Source of the DNA: Porphyrobacter sp. SLTP
GTDB lineage: Bacteria > Pseudomonadota > Alphaproteobacteria > Sphingomonadales > Sphingomonadaceae
Reading direction: 5' to 3'
DNA length: 64,000 bases
Assembly (NCBI RefSeq): GCF_009905735.1
Contig: NZ_JAAALE010000001.1
Span: 1 to 64,000 of the forward strand
Below the pieces are notes generated by a model. That model was not told where the DNA came from and searched no databases. It saw only the letters and a program-made list of their open reading frames with translations. The translations under genes were made by a program, and so were the position numbers. Below, piece after piece: positions 25,893-33,113 of the stretch; positions within the stretch are counted from its first letter, which is position 1, and each line of letters begins with the position of its first letter.

Positions 25893-26315
25893 TCAATCGC
25901 GGCAGTAGCCTTCCCCTTCAGCAACCATCAGGCAGTTCGATTTGCCCGCTAAGTATTTGAGACCCGTCTCGTCCCCTGTCGCTGCCCTGAGCAGCAGCTG
26001 CTGGCCGCCGCGTTCAAAGGCGATGCCGCTTTCTGTGTCGGTGCCACGGTAGGTACCCACAGTGTCGAGGTCCGACTGCATTGTGAGCGAATAGCCGCCA
26101 TTTGCGCTTGGCGTGATTTCGACAAACATGCCTTCTACGCCGACCCATTTGCCGGCCCATTCGGCGTGGCTCATGGCGGCAGCAGGAGCGGCTGTGGCTG
26201 TCGGCGCTGGGCCAACGATCTCATTTGTATCAGCATCGTCCTGTGCAGCCGGAGCGCAAGCCGCGACGAGTCCGGCAAGCGCTAGCGCGGTGGCAATCGG
26301 GAAATCGTTGTTCAT
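25893..26315 (-). CDS. Hypothetical lipoprotein
   Basis: The protein has 140 residues. The N-terminus ends in lipobox LVAAC, followed by a Pro/Ala/Thr-rich linker and a compact domain (HAEWAGKWVGVEGMFVEITP, YSLTMQSDLDTVGTYRGTD, SNCLMVAEGEGYCRD) with two C-terminal cysteines. Family unknown. GAGGAG precedes the ATG. It is second in the operon after the secreted lipase-like gene, with 38 bp between them. Confidence 0.78.
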   Translation of the reverse strand: MNNDFPIATALALAGLVAACAPAAQDDADTNEIVGPAPTATAAPAAAMSHAEWAGKWVGVEGMFVEITPSANGGYSLTMQSDLDTVGTYRGTDTESGIAFERGGQQLLLRAATGDETGLKYLAGKSNCLMVAEGEGYCRD

Positions 26316-26353
26316 CTTTATCTACTCCTCGAAAGATTGTGCGGGGTCGCGCG

Positions 26354-27481
26354 CTAACGAAGTGCATTGCAATCATCGGGTGGTGGTGCACCGGCAAAGC
26401 GGTCTTCGATCCATTGTGGCGTGGCATAGGCGCTTTGGCTGGCGGTGGTGGCGTGATCCTTGCCTGGCAGGTCGATCCAGCGAACTTTCAGGCCCCGCAT
26501 GCACGCCTTGCGCGCGAAGCTCCGCGTCACCTCGGGCGATACCAGCGGGTCTTCCCGAGTTTGGGCCAGCAACAGCGGCACTGAGAAGCTCGGGCTTACT
26601 GAGTTTTCAGCCATGACCTGCGACCACGGTGCGCGCGCGGTGAAATCGTCGTTCTTCAGGTCGCTGCGCAGCGCGATCATTCCGACCAGCGCGCCCAGAC
26701 GCGGTGTTGCTGTCGAGGAGATACAATTGCTCGCCAGCTTGCGAATGATCCCGGGCGTCCTGCGCCTGCCAATATCCAGCGGCATGTCGAAGTATCGCGA
26801 CCAGCTATCGGCGGTCAGCGCTGTCAGGAAGGCGCGGGCATTTGGATCGCTCGCCTCGCGAAAATTGGCCGCAAGATCAGTCGGCGGAGCGCCAGCTGCC
26901 ACACCGATGAGTTCAAGCTCTGGTGCGGCTGAAGCGATCATCGCCGTCCACAGCGCGGCGTGCCCGCCCTGACTCTCGCCCCACACCACATAGCGGGGGC
27001 CAGCGCTGGCGGCTGGCATGGCGCGCGCAGCACGAACCGCGTCGATCACGGATTGTCCGGTTGGTTGCCCGATCAGGTAGGGGTGCGTCGCATCCGTGCC
27101 GAGACCGGGATAATCCGGCGCGACCACCACATAACCCATCGCAACTGCGCTGACGGCTGGGGTCACCTCAAAAAACCGCGGGCCCTGCGAAGGCGCGCAT
27201 TTGCTGGCGACCCCCCAGGTGCCGTGTGTCCAAGCGACAACTCCGCGCGGTGCACGATCTGTCGTATCGGCGGGAGCCATGATCACTGCCGTTGCTTCTT
27301 GACGTGCGACCCCGTCGCGCCCGCCGGTGAGGTAGCGGATGCGCCAAGCCGTGCCCCCGGCCGGTGCGCTAGCCATCGGCTCCTGCGCGAGGATTGTCCC
27401 TGGCTCCTGCGCGACCAAGACTGCCTGGTGCAACGGGACAAGTAGCGACAATGCGCATGCCAATAAGATAAGTGATCGCAT
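26354..27481 (-). CDS. Secretory lipase-family alpha/beta-hydrolase
   Basis: The protein has 375 residues: signal peptide MRSLILLACALSLLVPLHQA, then an alpha/beta-hydrolase of the secretory-lipase type. Seen parts are VVAWTHGTWGVASKCAPS (oxyanion region), YVVVAPDYPGLGTDATHPYL, the nucleophile elbow WGESQGGHAALW and the C-terminal TREDPLVSPEV (Asp) and GKDHATT (His). It should hydrolyse lipid or other esters outside the cytoplasm. The ATG at 27481 is chosen because GGAG lies 6 bases before it. First gene of the four-gene envelope operon. Confidence 0.87.
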   Translation of the reverse strand: MRSLILLACALSLLVPLHQAVLVAQEPGTILAQEPMASAPAGGTAWRIRYLTGGRDGVARQEATAVIMAPADTTDRAPRGVVAWTHGTWGVASKCAPSQGPRFFEVTPAVSAVAMGYVVVAPDYPGLGTDATHPYLIGQPTGQSVIDAVRAARAMPAASAGPRYVVWGESQGGHAALWTAMIASAAPELELIGVAAGAPPTDLAANFREASDPNARAFLTALTADSWSRYFDMPLDIGRRRTPGIIRKLASNCISSTATPRLGALVGMIALRSDLKNDDFTARAPWSQVMAENSVSPSFSVPLLLAQTREDPLVSPEVTRSFARKACMRGLKVRWIDLPGKDHATTASQSAYATPQWIEDRFAGAPPPDDCNALR

Positions 27482-27679
27482 CACCATCTCCACGCTCGCT
27501 GCCCGGCTAAGCTGCATTGCTGCATACACTGGCCAGCAAAGCCGAACGTGGTGCAGGCGCACTCATCGTGAACAAACCTCTCCGGCCGGATGATCCATAC
27601 TTGAATGACTCCCCTCCGGCAGCGGAAAATAGCCCGCATTGCCGAGGAGATTGTCGGGAAAACGACAAATGGTGCGGAA

Positions 27680-28384
27680 TTATTCCAGCACCAAGTCACC
27701 CGTTGCAATCAGGCCGAGGCGATGCAGATCGATCACCTCCACTGTGCGATAACCGACTTTGACAATGCCCTGTTCGGCCAGCCTGCCGAGGCACACATTG
27801 ATCGTCTGGCGCGACAGGCGCGTGGCATTGGCAAGATCGGTCTGGGATATCTTCTCAAGCCGCGAAGCCTCGCCAGTCGCAACGGAATAGGGCCAGCGGC
27901 CCAGCCCGATCATCCGCTCTGCTAACCGGAGCATTGGCGGCCGGTAGGAAGTCTCGACGAAATAGTGATATGTCCCGCGCGAGACTACCAGTTCAGGCGC
28001 CAGCAGCAGCTTGAACCTTGCCAAATCTCTTTCGAAGATTCGCTGCGTTGCCGCCGCGTCCAACCTGGCCACGCGGCATTCTGTCATCGCTCGCACCGAG
28101 AAGGCGTAGCAGCCCTGATCTAGCGCGGCCAGAAACCCGGTCCAGTCATTTGGTCGAAGCACGCCCATCAGTAATTCGTCGCCGCAGCGTGCAGTTCCGA
28201 TCACATGCATCTCACCAGTGAGCAGGCAGATCAGCCCCGAGAACGGCGCACCCTGCCGAATGACTTCGGCGTCCTGCTCGAGCCGGTGCGAGCTCGCCGC
28301 AGCCATGATTTCGGACTGAACATCGCGCGGTAAATTTCGCGACCACGTGCTGGCGAACAGGGACTGGTGCCAAGTCTGGTTCAC
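27680..28384 (-). CDS. Crp/Fnr-family transcriptional regulator
   Basis: The protein has 234 residues. An N-terminal cyclic-nucleotide-binding-like beta barrel (about 20-130: RLEQDAEVIRQGAPFSGLIC, LLTGEMHVIG, LMGVLRPNDWTGFLAALD) is followed by a long helix and a winged HTH (KISQTDLANATRLSRQTINV, CLGRLAEQGIVKV). It has no N-terminal FNR-type cysteine cluster, and the barrel lacks the canonical cAMP pocket arginine, so the ligand is unknown. GTG at 28384 is the likeliest start by length; the frame extends 87 bp further. No target operator was found. Confidence 0.85.
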   Translation of the reverse strand: MNQTWHQSLFASTWSRNLPRDVQSEIMAAASSHRLEQDAEVIRQGAPFSGLICLLTGEMHVIGTARCGDELLMGVLRPNDWTGFLAALDQGCYAFSVRAMTECRVARLDAAATQRIFERDLARFKLLLAPELVVSRGTYHYFVETSYRPPMLRLAERMIGLGRWPYSVATGEASRLEKISQTDLANATRLSRQTINVCLGRLAEQGIVKVGYRTVEVIDLHRLGLIATGDLVLE

Positions 28385-28559
28385 GTGTGCGCTTCGGCGG
28401 CCTTGGGGATGATGCTCGGGCGTTATCGCACAAAATCTTGGATTGTCACAATGCTTCGCACTGCGAGCCATTACCCTGAGACAGACGCCTTCACGTCACG
28501 TTGCCGGAGCATGGTACGAGAGTTCGATGTCTCAAGCCTGGCCAATCCGATATACGGGT

Positions 28560-28700
28560 CTCACCCCGGAATGGCAGCTTCTCACCCAGTTGCGGCCGTT
28601 CCCGGTGTTCTTGACAGTTCCCGATAGCGGACAGGCAGCTTGCACGGGATTTTTGCCAAATGCTGAAATTCAAGGAGCGACCCCATTGCGGAAACTCTCA
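28560..28700. repeat. Dispersed intergenic repeat, divergent copy
   Basis: Blocks such as cccggaatggcagcttctc, cccgatagcggacaggcagct and gagcgaccccattgcgga resemble parts of the repeat family elsewhere in the window, but are more decayed. The gap 28472-28741 shows no gene. Confidence 0.4.
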
Positions 28701-28741
28701 CGGTCATTCATTTGCGAGGCAGACTGGTCGAAAGGAGCTTT

Positions 28742-29185
28742 ATGACACGTCTATTCGACCGGCGTAAAACGATAGAGCCAGACCAAATGGAAAAGGTGGA
28801 GGATGTCTCTGCGGACCTTCCATACGAACTCCAGTCGAAAATGTTTGATCAGCTTGCCACGGTTGCAATCGCAGCCGCAGGCTTGTCAGTGACTTTGATC
28901 GGAAGTTTGTTGCGTGACTCTCCGCCGACAGTTTGGTTGACGGTCGCTGCTTTCGCAATAGCAGCAATGACTTCGGTCAGCGGTAACGTAATGTTGATCG
29001 AGAATTTGAGTCGAAGGCAGCCAGCTCTGAAAAAATCGAAGGTGCAAACGCAATTGGCTATCGGATTGATAGGTGCGGGTGCAGGCTTTCTGAGTATGGA
29101 GATTTACTCCGCAGGGGAAGCCACGCCAGCGCCACAGAGCGAAGCTAGTGTATCCGATGCACAAACCGAGCAAAATCCACGGTAA
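28742..29185 (+). CDS. Hypothetical membrane protein
   Basis: The protein has 147 residues: a charged N-terminus (MTRLFDRRKTIEPDQMEKVE), three membrane segments (LATVAIAAAGLSVTLIGSLL, VWLTVAAFAIAAMTSVSGNV, LAIGLIGAGAGFLSMEIY) and a polar tail. AAGGAG lies just before the ATG. I do not recognise the family. It stands alone between repeat-filled gaps. Confidence 0.7.
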   Translation: MTRLFDRRKTIEPDQMEKVEDVSADLPYELQSKMFDQLATVAIAAAGLSVTLIGSLLRDSPPTVWLTVAAFAIAAMTSVSGNVMLIENLSRRQPALKKSKVQTQLAIGLIGAGAGFLSMEIYSAGEATPAPQSEASVSDAQTEQNPR

Positions 29186-29254
29186 TGGTTAAAGCAAAGA
29201 AGCTTTAATCTTCAAGATTTACTGTGCTGGCCAATAGGTGCACTTCCGCATGCC

Positions 29255-29370
29255 ACCCATTTTCAGTTGTTCGTTGCGATCAGCCGCGAGCCCGAAAGCA
29301 GTCAGCCAACTATCGCCACACCTGGGCCAAAAAGCCGACATTCCGCAAACGACCCCATAGCGGTCAATTG
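29255..29370 (+). repeat. Dispersed intergenic repeat, copy D
   Basis: GTTGCGATCAGCCGCGAGCC, then cgaaagcagtcag, and AAAAAGCCGACATTCCGCAA then acgaccccatagcggtcaa, align along the whole length with copy B at 6640. Together they define a unit of roughly 110 bp. Confidence 0.7.
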
Positions 29371-29421
29371 GAGCTTGGGGCAGAATGCGGCTTTGACGCA
29401 TCAACTGGTTGGGCGGTCTTA

Positions 29422-29628
29422 GTGAACGACGGCAGAAGCTTTGGAGAGACACTTGTCGCAGGGTTGGGCACTCCGAGGGACCATACAGCGGAGCTGCTAG
29501 GAGGCGGCGTGGTGCTGCTCCTACTGCTTGCCTATGTCGGTCTGGAGTTCGGATTAGGGCGAGCACTCATCAGGATTGCGCGTTCTATAAAGTCATGGCC
29601 CTCCCACGAACGGATCGATGACCAGTGA
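29422..29628 (+). CDS. Possible small membrane protein, 68 residues
   Basis: From a GTG at 29422 the frame encodes one clear membrane helix (AELLGGGVVLLLLLAYVGLE) and a basic C-terminus (GRALIRIARSIKSW). No good Shine-Dalgarno sequence and no recognised family. The upstream part of the same frame lies in a dispersed repeat, so this may be chance. Confidence 0.3.
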   Translation: MNDGRSFGETLVAGLGTPRDHTAELLGGGVVLLLLLAYVGLEFGLGRALIRIARSIKSWPSHERIDDQ

Positions 29629-29760
29629 CTGGCGTGGTAGCTGAAAACCACCCAGTTTCGGATGTCACGCTCGGCACGGCTCGCACCTGATACCGGACAG
29701 GCAACGACGAGCTCCGCCGGTGGCGACAGCGCACGTTGGCTTCGCTCGCGATCGAAATCG

Positions 29761-30111
29761 CTATCTTGCTCGGCGGATGAACCGCACCGCGCCGACGAAG
29801 AGCAGGACGGCGCCCGCGGCGGTCAGGTCGGCCAGCCAATCCATCAAGCTCGGCTCGCGGCCGATGTTGGGGATCGCCTGCACCAGCTCAATCGCTGCGC
29901 CAAATAGCGCAAGGCCGAGAAAGATCATCACGAGCCGCACACGCGGGTAGGCAAAGGCAGCTAGGCCCGCCAGCACCAGAAAGGCCAGGACGTGCAGAAC
30001 CTTGTCGCCCGGATTCCCAGGGATCGCTGGCGGCTGCGGCAGGCTCGCCATGACGAAGGCAAAAGCGAGTGCACCCCAGAACAGGATTTGGAAGAGGCGT
30101 TCTAGCGGCAT
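29761..30111 (-). CDS. VanZ-like membrane protein
   Basis: The protein has 116 residues and four membrane segments (LERLFQILFWGALAFAFVMA, KVLHVLAFLVLAGLAAFAY, LVMIFLGLALFGAAIELVQA, AAGAVLLFVGAVRFI). The pattern GDKVLHxxAFxxLA ... EExxQ-type AAIELVQAIPNIGREPSLMD, followed by WLADLTAA, fits the VanZ-like family, which is widespread and of uncertain role (VanZ itself gives teicoplanin resistance). The ATG at 30111 is 16 bp after the XRE stop. A decayed second copy of its middle lies at 2588-2699. Confidence 0.85.
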   Translation of the reverse strand: MPLERLFQILFWGALAFAFVMASLPQPPAIPGNPGDKVLHVLAFLVLAGLAAFAYPRVRLVMIFLGLALFGAAIELVQAIPNIGREPSLMDWLADLTAAGAVLLFVGAVRFIRRAR

Positions 30112-30127
30112 TGCAGGGGTCTTTTCA

Positions 30128-30406
30128 TTATTTGGCACGGTCCCGGCGCAAACGCACGCCGGGTGAGGCGATGGGGTCGCCGATAAACTCGATGCCGGCC
30201 GCTTCAAGCGCCGACTTAACGCGCTCGAGTGTTCCGGCTCGTGATTGAGGGATACCTGCACATAGCTCAAAGCGCTTGATTGTCGCCCAGCTGACACCAG
30301 CGGTTGCGGCGAATTCGCGTGAGGTGACCGTCAATAAGCCACGCGCTGCCTTTATTTGAGCTCCAGAGATCACTGGCGCTATTCCTTTAAGAGCGTCAAG
30401 GCTCAT
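30128..30406 (-). CDS. XRE-type helix-turn-helix regulator
   Basis: The protein has 92 residues. The HTH reads SGAQIKAARGLLTVTSREFA, ATAGVSWATIKRFEL, and the chain continues with a C-terminal extension ALEAAGIEFIGDPIASPGVR, a build common in small phage- or plasmid-derived regulators. The ATG at 30406 begins the conserved part. It is divergent from an integrase fragment 13 bp away, an arrangement typical of integrative elements. Confidence 0.78.
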   Translation of the reverse strand: MSLDALKGIAPVISGAQIKAARGLLTVTSREFAATAGVSWATIKRFELCAGIPQSRAGTLERVKSALEAAGIEFIGDPIASPGVRLRRDRAK

Positions 30407-30418
30407 AACCGGAGGTTG

Positions 30419-30577
30419 ATGAGCGAAATGGACATAGATCGAATTCTCAAGCGTTGCCAAGGCGCATACGCTGAAATGACCTTGAGCGGCTACCGCGACC
30501 ACCTCCAGCTTTTTCAAGCTTGGTGCAAAGAGCGCAGCGTCGCTTGGGCGCCAGCTTTTTTATCGCATTCACGCTGA
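30419..30577 (+). pseudogene. N-terminal fragment of a tyrosine recombinase/integrase
   Basis: After GGAGG the frame reads MSEMDIDRILKRCQGAYAEM, TLSGYRDHLQLFQAWCKERS, VAWAPAF and then stops. This is the SAM-like core-binding domain of phage-type integrases (pattern S..TLxxYxxDLxxFxxWC). The catalytic domain is absent downstream, so the gene is truncated after about 50 codons. Confidence 0.65.
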
Positions 30578-31002
30578 CGCTACTTTTGCGCCAACTTAGG
30601 TTATCGCGCGAGGGTGGCCCTGTCGGCCCTCCTGCGTCATCCTGACCATGCTGTCACGACCTTTGCTGGGGCAAGCTTCGAGTGGGCGAGCGCGAGACAT
30701 GCGGATGTACGCTCAGGTTCGTTTTGCAGTTTTTGGACCGCGGAGTCGAAGTTATGTTCACTCTTTGTTCTTTGGAGCTCCATCGCAGGATCGTACCCTG
30801 TGCCCTAGGCTCAGAACTCATTGCGACAGTCAGAAAATGACGGTTGCGGGGATGCAGAAGGCTGACATAAGATCTGTGCGCAGTGGTCAGCCGGGGGTCT
30901 CCAAGCCTAGCTCGCAGTCGCTCAACGACGTTTGCAAGTCAGTCTTGGCCCTATCTAGGTCGTGACAACATGATTGGTGCTCCTGATACCATAGGAGCTT
31001 CA
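30578..31002. other. Gap after the integrase fragment
   Basis: These 425 bp contain no recognisable gene or continuation of the integrase in any frame. The last 20 bp hold the AGGAG ribosome binding site of the next gene. It probably is debris of the former element. Confidence 0.4.
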
Positions 31003-31659
31003 ATGACTACCAAGACTAAGACCACCATTGTTCCGCCCACCGCGGCTGGCTCGCGTCTGTCGCTGCCGGGTCAGCATATTGATCGTGAGGCATGGCTGCG
31101 TGACGAACTCACCCGGGAACTGGCCCCGCAGGGCCTCATCGAAAAGCGGTGGGTCGAAGACATCGCTTACCGTTGGGTACGGATCGACGGCATCCGTGCA
31201 CAGGTTGCAGGGTTGCAGAACAGGCTCGTGAAAGACGTGCTTTCTGAGCTCGACAAGGCGAAACATGTTCGCGAAGATGAAGAGTTCCCTTGCCCATTTC
31301 CTCTCACGCGAGAGGAACGGCGGGTTCTTGAGACCTACAACGCAATGGGCAAGCGGTTCGAGACCGACGACATCCTCGACAACCCCGAGTTTGCCTGGTT
31401 GTTGGGGCGGGTCACGCCGTCTGACATCGAACTCCTTCAGCGGCTCCAGGGTCTGGAACATGCCGAGGTGCGTGAGCGTGATCGCGTAATCAATCAGTTC
31501 GAGCGGCGGCGCCGGCTTCACGCCCAGCACCTTATCATGCTGATCGACGCCAAGCAGCGGGGTGCGCTGCCGGTCGTATGCGACTCTCATGAACTTGAGG
31601 CAGTGGTGGTGTTAGACGAAGAGGGCGGATCGGACGCCCCATCTGGCAGGGAGGCGTAA
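31003..31659 (+). CDS. Hypothetical protein of a two-gene accessory cassette
   Basis: The protein has 218 residues, soluble, charged and mostly helical (DREAWLRDELTRELAPQGLI, EKRWVEDIAYRWVRIDGIRA, LTREERRVLETYNAMGKRFE, RVINQFERRRRLHAQHLIML). AGGAG precedes the ATG. I recognise no catalytic motif. It lies 5 bp before the next gene, so the two are an operon. Pairs like this occur as accessory genes in alphaproteobacteria; the adjacent integrase fragment supports a mobile origin. Confidence 0.7.
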   Translation: MTTKTKTTIVPPTAAGSRLSLPGQHIDREAWLRDELTRELAPQGLIEKRWVEDIAYRWVRIDGIRAQVAGLQNRLVKDVLSELDKAKHVREDEEFPCPFPLTREERRVLETYNAMGKRFETDDILDNPEFAWLLGRVTPSDIELLQRLQGLEHAEVRERDRVINQFERRRRLHAQHLIMLIDAKQRGALPVVCDSHELEAVVVLDEEGGSDAPSGREA

Positions 31660-31664
31660 GTTAG

Positions 31665-32138
31665 ATGGCACGCCGTCGCACCGAGGCAGCCGTTCGCGCA
31701 AGCCAGGCCAACGGCGCACGCAGCAGGGGCCCAGTCAGCCTGTCAGGAAAGGCCAAATCGGCGCGCAATGCGCGCAAGCATGGTCTCTTCTCGCCCATTG
31801 AATTTGACGCGCGGGTGTTGAGCAAGGGCGATATCGCATTGCTCGATCACCTCCGCAATCTGGGAGGGGGAGTTTGGAATGCGAATCTGCTTATTCGGGA
31901 GGCGCACCAGGCGCTTGTTCGTCTGCGCAGGGTTAGCGTCCTCATCGAGGATTCCAACAACGGTATCGACCTAATTCTGGCAGACAAGCTGTCTGATCTG
32001 AGGGTCCTTGGCCAGCGGGTAGAGGAACTTGTGCGGCTCTCGCGCTACGAACGCCGCTTTCGCGGAAGGCTAGACCGGTTGATCCGCACAGCGATGAAAC
32101 TCGACCCCGACCGTGCCTGCGGAAGCCTAGCTAACTAG
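31665..32138 (+). CDS. Accessory protein with N-terminal 'NArKHGL' motif
   Basis: The protein has 157 residues. The N-terminus RASQANGARSRGPVSLSGKA, KSARNARKHGLFS belongs to a very widespread accessory-gene motif (SxxNAxxSxGPxTxxGKxxSxxNAxKHGL) whose function is unknown. The rest is helical and basic (LLIREAHQALVRLRRVSVLI, RLSRYERRFRGRLDRLIRTA), suggesting nucleic-acid contact. It directly follows the 218-residue protein gene. Confidence 0.72.
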   Translation: MARRRTEAAVRASQANGARSRGPVSLSGKAKSARNARKHGLFSPIEFDARVLSKGDIALLDHLRNLGGGVWNANLLIREAHQALVRLRRVSVLIEDSNNGIDLILADKLSDLRVLGQRVEELVRLSRYERRFRGRLDRLIRTAMKLDPDRACGSLAN

Positions 32139-32367
32139 CCGCCAGCCCATTTCGCTCGACTTCTCCTTACCGGTATCAGTCTGTATTTCTGATTTAAGCA
32201 CGCATGAGCCGGGATTATCGAGAATTTTCAAGACAGCTGTTTCATCCAGTTTAAACCCATAGCGTAGCGACTACACCTGTAAACCACCCATGAACGATCA
32301 TTCGTAGCCTTCTAGCAAACTTTGAAAGCGGCAGGGCAGCTTTTGGGTGGATTCCGGCCAAACGCCT

Positions 32368-32715
32368 TTAGATCGGAGGAAGCCCAGACGGGTGTTCGAC
32401 GTCGCCCATTCGACGCAGAATAACGTTCGTGAATCCTGCAGAACGCACGATCTTTGCCGCGCGCTCAACACACGCATGATGCTCGCCGGCAGTTACCAGA
32501 TCGATTTGCCTCGATTTGCTTGGGAGCTGCATCATCCAATCCGAAAGGCTCGGGCTTTTCAAAATCATGTCTTGAACTTGAAAGATGCATTGTCGTTGAT
32601 CGGCATTCACGAATACCGGATAGCCCGGCGATAAATCACGGGAAGCCAATGATAGGCTCTGTGATGTCGCGCATCCGGAAAGAGCCAGTCCGAAGAGGGT
32701 TGCATAGAACTTCAT
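32368..32715 (-). CDS. Hypothetical lipoprotein
   Basis: The protein has 115 residues. The signal ends in lipobox LALSGC (MKFYATLFGLALSGCATSQ). The mature part (GYPVFVNADQRQCIFQVQDM, HHACVERAAKIVRSAGFTNV) has two cysteines and a BON/Dxx-like alpha-beta feel, but I do not recognise the family. The upstream frame runs into a dispersed repeat, so the ATG at 32715 is the natural start. The 229 bp before its 3' end (32139-32367) hold only repeat-like debris. Confidence 0.68.
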   Translation of the reverse strand: MKFYATLFGLALSGCATSQSLSLASRDLSPGYPVFVNADQRQCIFQVQDMILKSPSLSDWMMQLPSKSRQIDLVTAGEHHACVERAAKIVRSAGFTNVILRRMGDVEHPSGLPPI

Positions 32716-32749
32716 GATGGCAAAATAGCGCGGAACGCAGGAGTCAGCA

Positions 32750-32960
32750 AAGGGGTCGTTTGCAGAAGGTCCGCTTTTGGCCAAACCACCGCGAAAGCCG
32801 CCATGCCGCTTTCGGGACCGTGCATCGGCCCCGCTCATGGCAGGAGGTGGGTGGTAAGCTGCCTGACCGCTTTCGGGTGACAGAACGCGAAAGCTGCCGT
32901 TGATCCCGGCCTAGTAATGCGTCGCCTCTCGACCAAACCCGGTCGTTGAAATCAGCCACC
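32750..32960 (-). repeat. Dispersed intergenic repeats, copy F and partner blocks
   Basis: 32750-32790 reads, on the minus strand, GCCAAAAGCGGACCTTCTGC then aaacgacccc, the conserved 3' end of the family. It is followed on the plus strand by GCCGCCATGCCGCTTTCGGG and GCTCATGGCAGGAGGTGGGT, blocks also seen at 47990-48050 and 53440-53500. The gap 32716-33113 holds no gene. Confidence 0.65.
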
Positions 32961-33113
32961 CTAACCGTCGGCTCCAAACAGAAGTGGCCGATGAGATGTC
33001 GCGAAGCGGCCAGTCAGCAAAGCGCTGGAAAATTTCGCCAAGTTGGGTGTTTTAACTGATCCTAAATGTCACTGCTGTAGCCGTGCAACGTTCTGAATAA
33101 TGGGGTAGCATTC

